NCBI RefSeq assembly: GCF_000202635.1
Contig: NC_015125.1
Span: 434,001-498,000 of the forward strand
Source of the DNA: Microbacterium testaceum StLB037
Lineage (GTDB): Bacteria > Actinomycetota > Actinomycetes > Actinomycetales > Microbacteriaceae
Reading direction: 5' to 3'
Length of the DNA: 64,000 bases
Under the pieces are notes generated by a model. The model was not told the DNA's origin, made no database searches, and saw nothing but the letters and a program-made list of their open reading frames with translations. The stretch's first letter is position 1. Each line of letters starts with the position of its first letter. Both the position numbers and the translations under genes were made by a program. Shown here in pieces: positions 50,889 to 60,092 of the stretch.

Positions 50889-52400
50889 ATGCTGCGCCGC
50901 ACCGCCCTCGCCACGAGCGCGCTCCTGATCGGAGCACTCCTGCTCACCTCGTGCACAGCCTCGAGCAACGATCCCGCCCCGAGCGGCGAAGCCGACCCGA
51001 ACGCCACGCTGACCGTGCGTCTGTCGCTCGAGCCGTCGAACCTCGACATCCGTCACACGAGCGGCGCCGCGCTCGAGCAGGCCCTCATCGACAACGTGTA
51101 CCAGGGCCTCGTGACCCGGGACGGCGATCAGAACAACGAGATCGTCCCCGCTCTCGCCACCGAGTGGACCGTCTCCCCCGACGGTCTGACGTACTCGTTC
51201 ACCCTGCGCCAGGGCGTGACCTTCCACGACGGCAGCGCCCTCACCGCCGACGACGTCGTCACCTCGCTGCAGACCGCGAAGGACGACGCGACGATCCAGA
51301 ACAGCGCCGACCTCGCGAACGTGGCATCCATCTCCTCCCCGGATGCGTCCACCGTCGTGCTGACGCTCGCGAAGCCGAACATCGACTTCCTCTTCGCCCT
51401 CACCGGTCGCGCCGGCCTGATCTTCAAGAACGGCGACACGACGGCCCTCCAGACCGCGGAGAACGGAACGGGTCCCTTCCGCGTCGAGACGTGGAACACG
51501 GGTCAGAGCCTCACGCTCTCCCGCTACGACGGCTACTGGGGCGAGAGGGCGGGCGTGGCGCAGGTCGTGCTCGACTACATCCCCGACCAGAGCGCCGCGA
51601 CCAACGCCGCGGTCAGCGGCGACGTCGATGTCGCGCTCGAGATCGACCCCGAGCTGCAGAGCCAGATCGAGGGCACCGGCAACTTCACGATCGAGTCGGG
51701 CCTGACCACCGACAAGGGCATCCTCGCGTTCAACAACCAGCGCGCTCCCCTGTCCGACCAGCGCGTGCGCGAGGCCCTGCGCCTCGCGGTCGATCACAAC
51801 GCCCTCGCCGAGACCCTGATCACCGCTCAGCCTCTGAACGGTCCGATCCCGCCGCTGGACCCGGGATACGAAGACCTCACCGGCAGCATCTCGTACAACC
51901 CCGACCGGGCCCGCGAGCTCCTCGCGGAGGCCGGGGCCGACAACCTGAGCCTCACGCTGACGATCCCCAACGTCTACCCCGGCACCCTGACCACGTTCCT
52001 CGTGTCGGCGTACGCCGACGTGGGCGTGAAGCTGCAGGTGAAGCAGGTCGACTTCTCGACGTGGCTGACCGACGTCTACACGAACCACGACTACGACCTG
52101 AGCTTCGTGCGTCACGTCGAGGCGCGCGACTTCGGCAACTGGGCGGACCCGACGTACTACTTCGGCTTCGACAACGCCGAGGTGCAGAGTCTGTACGCCC
52201 AGTCGCTGGCGACCACGGATGCTCAGCAGTCCTCCGACCTGCTCGCCGAGGCGGCCCAGATCGTGGACGACCAGGATGCCGCCGACTGGCTGTTCCTCTC
52301 GGCTCCGCGCGCCGCCGTCGGCACGAACGTGGCGAACTTCCCGAAGAACTCCCTCAACGTGCGTCTGCCGCTGGCGGGCGTGACGGTCGCGTCGGAGTGA
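50889..52400 (+). CDS. Peptide ABC importer, substrate-binding lipoprotein (family 5)
   Basis: 503 residues, ATG with GAAAGGA about 9 bases upstream. The signal ends in a lipobox LLLTSC (C near residue 21). Family 5 hallmarks: LEPSNLDIRHTSG, VYQGLVTRDGDQNNEIVPALATEWTVSPDGLTYSFTLRQGVTFHDGSALTADDVV, and NNQRAPLSDQRVREALRLAVD. This is the outside receptor of a Dpp/Opp-type importer. The overlap (GTGA) with the first permease gene starts a five-gene operon. Confidence 0.95.
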   Translation: MLRRTALATSALLIGALLLTSCTASSNDPAPSGEADPNATLTVRLSLEPSNLDIRHTSGAALEQALIDNVYQGLVTRDGDQNNEIVPALATEWTVSPDGLTYSFTLRQGVTFHDGSALTADDVVTSLQTAKDDATIQNSADLANVASISSPDASTVVLTLAKPNIDFLFALTGRAGLIFKNGDTTALQTAENGTGPFRVETWNTGQSLTLSRYDGYWGERAGVAQVVLDYIPDQSAATNAAVSGDVDVALEIDPELQSQIEGTGNFTIESGLTTDKGILAFNNQRAPLSDQRVREALRLAVDHNALAETLITAQPLNGPIPPLDPGYEDLTGSISYNPDRARELLAEAGADNLSLTLTIPNVYPGTLTTFLVSAYADVGVKLQVKQVDFSTWLTDVYTNHDYDLSFVRHVEARDFGNWADPTYYFGFDNAEVQSLYAQSLATTDAQQSSDLLAEAAQIVDDQDAADWLFLSAPRAAVGTNVANFPKNSLNVRLPLAGVTVASE

Positions 52401-53347
52401 CCCGCTACGCGCTGACACGGCTGGGCCTGCTCGTGCTGGGCCTGGTCGTGGCCAGTGCGCTGATCTTCGTCTCGCTGAGGGTGCTCCCCGGTGACGTCGC
52501 CCAGCTCGTCGGCGGCACCCAGGCGAGCCCCGACCAGGTCGCGGCCCTGCGCGAGAGCCTGGGTCTCAACATCCCGCTGTGGCAGCAGTACGTGGAGTGG
52601 ATCGGCGGCCTCTTCCGCGGCGACCTCGGTACCTCGCTGCTCACCGGCACTCCCGTCGTCACGGAGCTTGTCGCCAAAGCGCAGGTGACGCTGCCCCTCG
52701 CGGCGATGTCGCTCATCGTCGCGCTGGTCGTCGGCATCCCGTTCGGGGTGCTGTCGGCTCTCGGCCGTCGCCACGCGGGCGGAACCGCGTTGAGCGTCGG
52801 AGCGCAGGCACTCGCGGCCGTGCCGGTGGTGTGGGCGGGAATGATGCTCGTCGTCGTGTTCGCCGTCTGGCTCGGGTGGCTGCCCCCGCAGGGGTTCCCG
52901 CGCGCGGGGTGGAACGACCCGGGTGCGGCGTTCCGGGCGCTCATCCTCCCGGCCGTGACCATCGGCGTCGTCGAAGGCGCGATGCTGTTGCGGTTCGTCC
53001 GCAGCGCCACGCTCCAGGCGATCGGACAGGACTACGTCCGCACCGCCGCGGCGAAGGGCCTCACCCGCACGCGGGCGCTGCTGCGCCACGGCCTCCCCAA
53101 CGTCGGCCTGTCGATCATCACCGTGCTGGGCCTGCAGATCGCGGGGATCATCGTCGGCGCGGTGGTCATCGAGCAGCTGTTCACCCTCCCGGGCGTCGGG
53201 CGCATGCTCGTGGCGGACGTGGCCGCCCGTGACCTGCCGAAGGTCCAGGGCGAGCTTCTCGCGGTGACCGGGTTCGTGCTCGTCGTCGGATTCGTGGTCG
53301 ACCTGCTGCACCGTCTCATCGACCCCCGGCAGCGGGAGGCGTCGTGA
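52397..53347 (+). CDS. Peptide ABC importer, permease 1 (DppB type)
   Basis: 316 residues, GTG start overlapping the binding-protein stop. Six membrane segments. The DppB-type extended first loop (LPGDVAQLVGGTQASPDQVAALRESLGLNIPLWQQYVEWIGGLFRGDLGTS) is present, and the cytoplasmic EAA-like loop reads VRTAAAKGLTRTRALLRHGLPN. Forms the channel with the following DppC-type subunit. Confidence 0.94.
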   Translation: MTRYALTRLGLLVLGLVVASALIFVSLRVLPGDVAQLVGGTQASPDQVAALRESLGLNIPLWQQYVEWIGGLFRGDLGTSLLTGTPVVTELVAKAQVTLPLAAMSLIVALVVGIPFGVLSALGRRHAGGTALSVGAQALAAVPVVWAGMMLVVVFAVWLGWLPPQGFPRAGWNDPGAAFRALILPAVTIGVVEGAMLLRFVRSATLQAIGQDYVRTAAAKGLTRTRALLRHGLPNVGLSIITVLGLQIAGIIVGAVVIEQLFTLPGVGRMLVADVAARDLPKVQGELLAVTGFVLVVGFVVDLLHRLIDPRQREAS

Positions 53348-54213
53348 GCACCCTGAAGCGCCTGTGGGGCCTCGGCACCGGCCGATTCGGCATCCTGATC
53401 GTCGTTCTGCTCGTCGTGGTCGCGATCGTGTCCTTGTTCTGGACCCCGTTCGATCCCGGCGCGGTCGACGTCCGCGCGCGCTGGGCCGACCCCTCGTGGC
53501 CGCACGTCCTCGGCACCGACAACAACGGTCGGGACATCGCGAGCCTGCTCATGGCGGGAACGCGCACGACGATCCTCGTCGCCGTGGGCGCGGGCATCGT
53601 CGCCTCGGTGCTCGGGATCGCGCTCGCAGCGCTCGGCTCGCTCACGGCGCGGTGGATCCGCGAGAGCGTGGCGGTGCTGGTGGACATCCTCATCGCCTTC
53701 CCCGTGCTGATCATCGCCATGATGATCTCGGCCGTCTGGGGCGGCTCCCTCGCCGTGGTCATCTGGGCGGTGGGGATCGGCTTCGGCGTCAACATCGCGC
53801 GCGTGACCCGGCCGGAGCTGCGTCGCGTGCTGCAGAGCGACTTCGTCCTCGCGGGCCGGGCGAGCGGGCTGACCGCGTGGCAGAACCTCACCCGACACCT
53901 GCTGCCGAACGTCGCCCCGGTGTTCATCGTGCAGTTGTCGTGGGGCATGGCCGTCGCCGTGCTGGCCGAAGCAGGACTGTCGTACCTCGGCTTCGGCGCC
54001 CCGATCACCCAGCCGTCGTGGGGCGTGCTGCTCAACGACCTCCAGGCGTACATCGCCGTTCACCCCCTGACGGTGGTGTGGCCGGGGCTCGCGATCACCC
54101 TCACCGTCCTGGCACTCAACCTCCTCGGCGACGCGCTGCGCGAGGCCGGCGACCCCACGCTCGCCGATCGCGCGCCCGCCGCCCGCACGCACGTGCCGGG
54201 GGTGGTCGCATGA
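53344..54213 (+). CDS. Peptide ABC importer, permease 2 (DppC type)
   Basis: 289 residues, GTG start overlapping the upstream stop. Starts cytoplasmic and has six membrane segments. DppC features: HVLGTDNNGRDIASLLMAGTRTTILVAVGAG and the ATPase contact loop VLAGRASGLTAWQNLTRHLLPN. AEAGLSYLGFGAPITQPSWGVLLND is the conserved late segment. Confidence 0.94.
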   Translation: MSTLKRLWGLGTGRFGILIVVLLVVVAIVSLFWTPFDPGAVDVRARWADPSWPHVLGTDNNGRDIASLLMAGTRTTILVAVGAGIVASVLGIALAALGSLTARWIRESVAVLVDILIAFPVLIIAMMISAVWGGSLAVVIWAVGIGFGVNIARVTRPELRRVLQSDFVLAGRASGLTAWQNLTRHLLPNVAPVFIVQLSWGMAVAVLAEAGLSYLGFGAPITQPSWGVLLNDLQAYIAVHPLTVVWPGLAITLTVLALNLLGDALREAGDPTLADRAPAARTHVPGVVA

Positions 54214-55076
54214 GCCTGCGGGTGACCGACCTGCGCGTCGAGATCGCCGGACGCGCGGTGGTGGACGGGGTCTCGTTCGAGGTGCCCGACGGCGCCCGCG
54301 TGGGGCTGATCGGCGAGTCGGGCTCGGGCAAGTCGCTCACCGCCCTCGCGATCCTCGGGCTGCTGCCCGACGGCGCGCGCGCCACCGGGAGCGTCCGCTG
54401 GAACGAGCGCGAGATCCTGGGCCTCCCCGATCGCGAGCTCGCGGCCCTGCGCGGCGACGACATCGGAATGGTCTTCCAGGAGCCCCGGACCGCTCTCAAC
54501 CCCCTCCACACGGTCGGGCGGCAGATCGGCGAATCCGTCCGGATCCACGAGGGCGTCTCGCGCCGAGAGGCCCTGTGGCGGGCGATCGCCGAGGCGGAAC
54601 GGGTCGCGCTTCCCGACCCCGAGCGCATCGTGTCGCGCTACCCGCACCAGCTCTCCGGGGGTCAGCGCCAGCGCGTCGCGATCGCGATGGCTCTCGCCTG
54701 CCGGCCGCACCTGCTCATCGCCGACGAGCCCACGACGGCGCTCGACGTGACCATCCAGGCCGGCATCCTGTCGCTGCTGCGCTCCCTGGTCCAGGATGCC
54801 GGCATGTCCCTCGTCTTCATCACCCACGACCTCGCGGTCCTCGCGCAGGTCGCGACGCACGCGGTCGTCCTCGACCGCGGACGTGTCGTCGAGGAGGGCG
54901 AGGTGGGCGCCCTGCTGCGCGCACCGTCGTCCCCGATCACGCGCGCGCTCGTGCGGGACGCGACGGCGACGCTGTGGCATCCGGAGATCGCGGGGGCGGA
55001 TGCCGGGACACCGGCGTTCCCCGCCGGGCCGGGGCCTTCGCACGGCGAGGCGGCGAAGGGCGAGGAGACGCCGTGA
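54210..55076 (+). CDS. Peptide ABC importer, ATPase 1 (DppD type)
   Basis: 288 residues, ATG overlapping the upstream stop in ATGA. Walker A GESGSGKS (35-42), Q-loop VFQEP, signature LSGGQRQR, Walker B LLIADEP, and switch His in ITHDL. The C-terminus after residue 240 ([19 protein letters not shown]) is polar and lacks the four-Cys oligopeptide tail found in some DppD proteins. Confidence 0.94.
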   Translation: MSLRVTDLRVEIAGRAVVDGVSFEVPDGARVGLIGESGSGKSLTALAILGLLPDGARATGSVRWNEREILGLPDRELAALRGDDIGMVFQEPRTALNPLHTVGRQIGESVRIHEGVSRREALWRAIAEAERVALPDPERIVSRYPHQLSGGQRQRVAIAMALACRPHLLIADEPTTALDVTIQAGILSLLRSLVQDAGMSLVFITHDLAVLAQVATHAVVLDRGRVVEEGEVGALLRAPSSPITRALVRDATATLWHPEIAGADAGTPAFPAGPGPSHGEAAKGEETP

Positions 55077-55864
55077 CCGAGACGCTCATCCAGGCGCGCG
55101 GTCTCTCGCGCAGCTATCCCGCGCCCCGCCGGGGCTTCGGCCGCCCGGAACGCACCGTGGGGCTCGACGACGTCGATCTGTCGGTGCGCGCGGGCTCGGC
55201 GGTCGGGATCATCGGCGAGTCGGGGTCGGGCAAGTCGACGCTGGTCCGTCTGCTCCTCGGTCTCGACGTCCCCACGGCGGGCACCGTCGAGGTCGACGGT
55301 CGGGCCGTCGACGCGCGCAGTTCGGCGCGGTCGCTGCACGGGCTGCGGCGGGCGACGGGGATCGTGTTCCAGGACCCGTACGCCTCGCTCGATCCCCGCA
55401 TGAGCGTCGGACGCATCGTCGGCGAGCCGCTCTGGGCCCTCGGCATCGACGGCGATCGCCGCGCGCGCGTGCGCGAGGTCCTCGAGCAGGTGGGGCTCGA
55501 CGCCGACATGGCGGCCCGCTTCCCCCACGAGTTCTCCGGCGGTCAACGTCAGCGCATCGCCCTCGCGCGGGCGATCGTGCACCGCCCGCGCATCCTCGTG
55601 GGCGACGAACCGCTGTCCGCTCTCGATGTGACCGTGCGGGCGCAGATCCTCCGACTCCTCGCGCGCCTGCGGGCCGAGGAGGACCTGACGCTCGTGCTCG
55701 TCTCGCACGACATCGGCGTGGTGCAGAACGTGTGCGACCACGTCGTCGTCATGAAGGACGGCCGGGTGGTCGAACAGGGACCGACCGAGAAGGTGCTGCT
55801 GCAGCCGCAGGCGGCGTACACGCGGCAGTTGCTGGCATCCATTCCGACACTGCCTCGCGGGTAG
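55073..55864 (+). CDS. Peptide ABC importer, ATPase 2 (DppF type)
   Basis: 263 residues, GTG overlapping the upstream stop. Walker [10 protein letters not shown] (48-56), signature FSGGQRQR, Walker [13 protein letters not shown], switch His in VSHDIGVV. Together with the other four genes this gives a complete importer. Whether it carries di- or oligopeptides, or another solute, cannot be told. A regulator gene follows after five bases. Confidence 0.94.
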   Translation: MTETLIQARGLSRSYPAPRRGFGRPERTVGLDDVDLSVRAGSAVGIIGESGSGKSTLVRLLLGLDVPTAGTVEVDGRAVDARSSARSLHGLRRATGIVFQDPYASLDPRMSVGRIVGEPLWALGIDGDRRARVREVLEQVGLDADMAARFPHEFSGGQRQRIALARAIVHRPRILVGDEPLSALDVTVRAQILRLLARLRAEEDLTLVLVSHDIGVVQNVCDHVVVMKDGRVVEQGPTEKVLLQPQAAYTRQLLASIPTLPRG

Positions 55865-55869
55865 TCGCC

Positions 55870-56208
55870 ATGGCGAAGGATTCTCGGGAGGACGGGAGAG
55901 CCGCGTCGGTCGAACCGCGGTTCGACGAGGCGATCCACGCGCCGACGCGGCTGCGGATCTGCGCGATGCTGCGACCGCTCGCCGAGGCGGATTTCGCGGA
56001 CGTCAAAGCGGCCCTCGACCTCAGCGACGCCAACCTCTCCAAGACGCTCCGCGCTCTCATCGAGCTCGGGTACGTGAGGACGACGAAGCAGTCGTCGCCC
56101 GAGCGGGCGGACGGGCGCCGGACTACGCGTCTGAGTCTGACGCCCCTCGGCCGCGACGCCTTCGACGCGCATTTCGCCGCTCTTCGAGCGATGGCGCCGG
56201 GGCCGTGA
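55870..56208 (+). CDS. Small winged-helix transcriptional regulator (HTH_34/ArsR-like)
   Basis: 112 residues, ATG at 55870. The DNA-binding domain reads [57 protein letters not shown] with the wing [21 protein letters not shown], as in the HTH_34 family. No metal cysteines, so it is not a metal-sensing ArsR. Five bases after the importer's last gene, so probably part of the operon and its regulator. Confidence 0.85.
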   Translation: MAKDSREDGRAASVEPRFDEAIHAPTRLRICAMLRPLAEADFADVKAALDLSDANLSKTLRALIELGYVRTTKQSSPERADGRRTTRLSLTPLGRDAFDAHFAALRAMAPGP

Positions 56209-56269
56209 GCCGATCGTGGCTGTGGACAAGGGATGCCACGATGTCGGAGGTCGGCGCTAGCCTCGGCGC

Positions 56270-57328
56270 ATGATCCCCGGCATCGTTCCCCCCTTCCTGC
56301 TCGATCGGCTCGCCTCGACAGACGATCCGCGTCTCGCCCGTGCGGCGGCCGCCGCGCGCAAGACCCTCGCGATGCCGCGGCCGTCGCGGCCGACGCGCCG
56401 ACGGCTGCGGCTGTCGATCGACGGCGACGCGCTCGTCGCGGAGGCCGTTCCCGCCCCCGACCGGGTCATCTCCGACGCGCGGAACACCGAGAACCTGCCC
56501 GGTCGCCGCGTCCGCAGCGAAGACGAGCCTCCCTCCGGCGACAGCGCGGTCGACGAGGCCTACGAGGGGCTCGGGGCCACCTACGACTTCTTCTGGGACG
56601 CCTTCTCGCGCGACGGCATCGATGCGGCCGGCGGCTCGCTGCTGGCGACCGTGCATTTCGGCGACGACTACGACAACGCGTTCTGGAACGGCGAGCGCAT
56701 GGTGTTCGGCGACGGCGACGGCGACGTGTTCGTCGGCTTCACGCGGTCGCTCAGCGTCATCGCGCACGAACTGGGGCACGGGGTGACCGAGGCCGCCGGC
56801 GGCCTCGAGTACCAGGGTCAGTCGGGCGCCCTGAACGAATCCCTGTCCGACGTCTTCGGCGCGCTCGCCGAGCAGCACCATCGCGGCGAGCGCGCCGACG
56901 AGGCGTCGTGGCTGATCGGGGCCGGGATCTTCGCCGAGGCCGTGCAGGGCGAGGCGCTGCGGTCGATGAAGGCGCCGGGCACCGCCTACGACGACGACGT
57001 GCTCGGGAAAGACCCGCAGCCCGGCCACATGCGCGACTACGTCGAGACCGACGACGACAACGGGGGCGTGCACATCAACTCGGGCATCCCCAACCGGGCG
57101 TTCTTCCTCGTCGCCACCCGGCTCGGGGGGTTCGCCTGGGAGCGCGCGGGACTCATCTGGTATCGCACGCTGACGGCGGGAACCCTCTCCCCCACCGCGG
57201 ACTTCGCGGCGTTCGCACGGGCCACCCTGGTCGCCGCGGCCACCGAGTACGGTGAGGAGTCGGAGGAGGTCGCCGCCGTCCGCGCCGCGTGGGCCGGGGT
57301 CGGCGTCGAGGAGGATGCCGCAGGCTGA
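56270..57328 (+). CDS. Protealysin-like M4 metallopeptidase, leaderless
   Basis: 352 residues with no signal peptide. The start MIPGIVPPFLLDRLA resembles the PPxLL segment of the short protealysin-type propeptide. Zinc site HELGH at 166-170 with third ligand E190 in NESLSDVFG; the catalytic histidine region is DDNGGVHINSGIPNRAF. Protealysin-like enzymes are mainly intracellular or released without a signal. TAGCCT lies six bases upstream of the ATG and no ribosome site exists, so the mRNA is probably leaderless. It overlaps the emfourin gene by 14 bases. Confidence 0.92.
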   Translation: MIPGIVPPFLLDRLASTDDPRLARAAAAARKTLAMPRPSRPTRRRLRLSIDGDALVAEAVPAPDRVISDARNTENLPGRRVRSEDEPPSGDSAVDEAYEGLGATYDFFWDAFSRDGIDAAGGSLLATVHFGDDYDNAFWNGERMVFGDGDGDVFVGFTRSLSVIAHELGHGVTEAAGGLEYQGQSGALNESLSDVFGALAEQHHRGERADEASWLIGAGIFAEAVQGEALRSMKAPGTAYDDDVLGKDPQPGHMRDYVETDDDNGGVHINSGIPNRAFFLVATRLGGFAWERAGLIWYRTLTAGTLSPTADFAAFARATLVAAATEYGEESEEVAAVRAAWAGVGVEEDAAG

Positions 57329-57626
57329 CGACGACGAACGCTTCGCGATCCTCGTCGTGCGTTCGGGCGGTATCGCGGGCCTGTCGAAGCAGTGGCGCGC
57401 GGAGCCCGATCCCGAGCGCGCCCCGCACTGGCGCGAGCTCGTCGAGAGCTGCCCGTGGGACGCTCCTCCCGCCCCGACCGCCGGAGCCGACCGCTACCAA
57501 TGGCGCATCGAGGTGCACCGCGGCGACACCGCCGTGCACCGCGCGCGGCTGAGCGATGCGCAGGTCGAGGGGCCGTGGCGCTCGCTCGTCGATGAGGTGC
57601 GCCAGGCCGCGTCGCCCGGGCGCTGA
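57315..57626 (+). CDS. Emfourin-type protealysin inhibitor
   Basis: 103 residues, ATG at 57315 inside the 3' end of the peptidase gene. The start FAILVVRSGGIAGLSKQWRAEPD matches the pattern of emfourin, the slow-tight inhibitor encoded beside protealysin-like peptidases, with the conserved GG[IF]AG. The D...YQW and HRGDTAVHRARL segments follow. Overlap coupling would keep inhibitor and enzyme balanced. The assignment rests on motif and position. Confidence 0.82.
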   Translation: MPQADDDERFAILVVRSGGIAGLSKQWRAEPDPERAPHWRELVESCPWDAPPAPTAGADRYQWRIEVHRGDTAVHRARLSDAQVEGPWRSLVDEVRQAASPGR

Positions 57627-57770
57627 ATCGCGCCCGAATTCTTGCGCCGCGACGGGGCGGGCCACACTCCTGACATCTGCGAGCGCCGCCTCGTCGCGGT
57701 GCCGGTTGTGGGCGCAGGGACGCCGAATCTCAGGAGCCCGGCCCGGCTGCGGCTCATCGGCCGAAACCTC

Positions 57771-58475
57771 TCACCGGGTGGACCGCACGCCGCTCACGGG
57801 GTGTGACGTCCGAGGCGGCTCCCCCACTTCCTGGACGGTGTGGCCGCTGCGCTCCTCAGCGAGGACTGTGGCTCGCTCGACCCGCTCGAGGGCGAACCAC
57901 CGCATGGCCTCCCGCAGACGGCACCACCCGATGAGGAACCATCGGCCTTCCCGCGACGCGAACAGGACCGGCTCGATGTCGCGCGTGGTCGTCTGCCCCG
58001 CAGCCGTCGTGTACCTGACGCGGACGACGCGTTGGTCGGCCAGCGCCTCCTCGAGCGCCGACCGCACCGCCCGTGACGCGGACACCGGAGCATCGACCCA
58101 CACGCGCGCGGCGAGCTCTTCGGCCCGAGCCCGTGTCCGGGGATCGACGACGTCGAGGATCTTCGCCACCCCCGCCCGCGCCAGATCGTTGTACGGCGCG
58201 TCGGGATTCGCCGCGACCGCCGCCAGGAGGGCGACCGCCTGCGCGGACGACAGGGTGACCGGGGGGAGGGATGAGCCCACGGCGAGTCCATAGCCGCCAC
58301 CCGGGCCGGGACGCGACCAGATCGGCGTCCCGCTGCGCTCGAGCGCCGCCAGGTCACGTTTGACCGTACGGACCGAGACGGAGAATTCGCGCGCCATCCT
58401 CTCCGCCGAGCACCCGCGGGCGCCGTGACGACGGAGCATCTCCGTCAGCGCGTGCAGGCGCTCCGCGCGCTTCAC
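57771..58475 (-). CDS. YafY-type regulator (HTH + WYL domain)
   Basis: 234 residues from the GTG at 58473-58475, chosen because VKRAERLHALTEMLRRHG is the usual YafY opening. No ribosome site; upstream frames reach 58793 but enter the divergent gene. An HTH_11-type domain (ARGCSAERMAREFSVSVRTVKRDLAALERSG) is followed by a WYL domain (VRVRYTTAAGQTTTRDIEPVLFASREGRWFLIGWCRLREAMRWFALERVE). Divergent from an alpha/beta hydrolase that it probably controls. Confidence 0.88.
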   Translation of the reverse strand: MKRAERLHALTEMLRRHGARGCSAERMAREFSVSVRTVKRDLAALERSGTPIWSRPGPGGGYGLAVGSSLPPVTLSSAQAVALLAAVAANPDAPYNDLARAGVAKILDVVDPRTRARAEELAARVWVDAPVSASRAVRSALEEALADQRVVRVRYTTAAGQTTTRDIEPVLFASREGRWFLIGWCRLREAMRWFALERVERATVLAEERSGHTVQEVGEPPRTSHPVSGVRSTR

Positions 58476-58497
58476 GGGAGAGAAACCCGAACATTCA

Positions 58498-58514
58498 TGA
58501 CAAAAATAGTGACA
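58498..58514. promoter_or_regulatory. AT-rich direct repeat, candidate YafY operator
   Basis: TGACA at 58498-58502 and 58510-58514 with an AT-rich spacer, unusual for this genome, between the divergent starts at 58475 and 58549. A 12-base period suits a helix-face-aligned dimer. Confidence 0.4.
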
Positions 58515-58548
58515 TACCGTTGCTCGCGCCCTGGTCGATTCTGGGGCA

Positions 58549-59265
58549 ATGAACATCACCACCGGCACCCCGCCCCTCATCTTCCTTGCCGGCCACTGGC
58601 TCGGCGCGTGGGCGTGGGACGACCTCCTCGCCCACCTTCCCTCCACCCGTACCATCGCCCTGACGCTGCCGGGTCTGGACCCCGACGATCCCGACCGTAC
58701 GAGCAGGGCGGTCGACGACCAGGCCGCCGCGATCATCGATCTCCTCGCGCGTCTCGACTCGCCGGCGGTCGTCGTCGCGCACAGCGGCGCCAACGCTCCC
58801 CTGAGCGTCGTGCTGGATCGGCATCCGCAACTCGTCCGCCGCGTCGTCTGGGTCGACTCGGGGCCCTGGAACGGAAGGGCTTTCGCGCCCGAACTGCCGG
58901 TAGACGTGAGAGAGCTGGCCCTTCCGCCGTTCGACGTCCTCGCTCAGCAGGCCAGCCTCGCGGGGCTGACCCCCGACCTGCTCGAACGGTTCCGCGCTCG
59001 CGCCGTTGCCGAGCCGGCCCCCGTCCTGCGGCAGGCCGTGGAGCTGACGAACGACTTGCGTCACGATGTTCCGACGACCCTCGTGTGCTGCTCGCTCCCG
59101 AGCGCACAGGTGCACGAGCTCGCGGACGCCGGCCACCCGATGTTCGCTGACGTCGCCCGGCTCACGCGCGTCGAGAGCGTGGACCTCCCCACCGGACACT
59201 GGCCGATGTGGAGTCGCCCGAGCGACCTGGCCGCGGTGATCCTCGCGGCCGCACGTCAGGACTGA
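58549..59265 (+). CDS. Alpha/beta hydrolase controlled by a divergent YafY-type regulator
   Basis: 238 residues, ATG at 58549 with GATTCT six bases upstream, probably leaderless. The oxyanion loop is AGHWLGAWAWDDL, the nucleophile S79 is in VVVAHSGANAP, and the final His is in PTGHWPMW near 219. The sequence LTLPGLDPDDPDRTS fits small esterase-like hydrolases. Substrate unknown. Confidence 0.85.
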   Translation: MNITTGTPPLIFLAGHWLGAWAWDDLLAHLPSTRTIALTLPGLDPDDPDRTSRAVDDQAAAIIDLLARLDSPAVVVAHSGANAPLSVVLDRHPQLVRRVVWVDSGPWNGRAFAPELPVDVRELALPPFDVLAQQASLAGLTPDLLERFRARAVAEPAPVLRQAVELTNDLRHDVPTTLVCCSLPSAQVHELADAGHPMFADVARLTRVESVDLPTGHWPMWSRPSDLAAVILAAARQD

Positions 59266-59269
59266 CGAA

Positions 59270-59359
59270 GCGGGCGAAACTCCTGAGGAACCGGACGTCC
59301 AGCGTCGCAAGAGCGCCGCTCATGGCATCCGGGACCGATAACTCAGGAGTTTCGCCCGC
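59270..59359. repeat. Long perfect intergenic inverted repeat
   Basis: GCGGGCGAAACTCCTGAG (59270-59287) is the exact reverse complement of 59342-59359, with a 54-base centre that also contains GGCATCC. It lies just after the hydrolase stop (59265) and 60 bases before the convergent GNAT stop (59419). It could be a bidirectional terminator, a small RNA, or a dispersed intergenic element. 59266-59418 holds no gene. Confidence 0.8.
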
Positions 59360-59418
59360 CGCGCGCGGCATTCGGACATCGGAGCGCGGGCTCGGGCCCT
59401 CGGCCTCCGAGCGGCGCA

Positions 59419-60030
59419 TCAGCCGAACAGCTTCCGCTTCTTCTTCTTCGATGGGATGCTCTTCTGCAGGTAGACGACGCCGAGCCAGCGGCCGAACTTG
59501 AAGCCGACGCGGCCCATGCGGCCCACCTCGGTGAAACCGAGCTTCTCGTGCAGGGCGATGGACGCGTCGGCGCCCTTGTCGCTGATCGCGGCGACCATCT
59601 CGCGGATGCCGAGATCCTGGCACGCGGCGATGAGTGCCTCGAGAAGCGCGCGGCCGAGGCCCTTCCCCGCGGCCGCCTGGCCGAGGTAGATCGAGTTCTC
59701 CACGGTGTAGCGGTACGCCGACTTCGACTGCCACGGCTGCACGAGGGCGTAGCCGAGGACCTGTCCGCTCGGCGACTCCGCGACGAGGAACGGGAGTCCC
59801 AGCCGCTTCAGCGTGGCGAACTTGTCGCGCCACTTCGCGATCGACCAGGCCTTCTCGTCGAAGGTCACGACGGAGTTGCGCACGTAGTAGTTGTAGATCT
59901 CGCGGATGTCGGGGATGTCCGCCTCGGTCGCGGGACGGATCTCGTACGAGAACGGCCGCTCCGGCTCGGGCGCACGACGCAGGTGCGCGGGCAGACGCCG
60001 ACGGCTCTTCTCGTACTCTTCTTCCAGCAC
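59419..60030 (-). CDS. GNAT N-acetyltransferase (phosphinothricin/amino-acid type)
   Basis: 203 residues from the GTG at 60028-60030; TAGAGT lies seven bases upstream, which suits a leaderless start. GNAT body: EIRPATEADIPDIREIYNYYVRNSVVTFDEKAW, acetyl-CoA loop QAAAGKGLGRALLEALI, then HEKLGFTEVGRMGRVGFKFGRWLGVVYLQKS. This is the Pat/phosphinothricin-type pattern. The C-terminus SKKKKRKLFG is strongly basic. A GTG at 60037-60039 is the alternative start. Confidence 0.87.
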   Translation of the reverse strand: MLEEEYEKSRRRLPAHLRRAPEPERPFSYEIRPATEADIPDIREIYNYYVRNSVVTFDEKAWSIAKWRDKFATLKRLGLPFLVAESPSGQVLGYALVQPWQSKSAYRYTVENSIYLGQAAAGKGLGRALLEALIAACQDLGIREMVAAISDKGADASIALHEKLGFTEVGRMGRVGFKFGRWLGVVYLQKSIPSKKKKRKLFG

Positions 60031-60092
60031 GCTCGCCACTCTACGCACGAGGGTGTTTCCCCCGGGTGTCCCCGGGCCGTGCGGCGACGACC

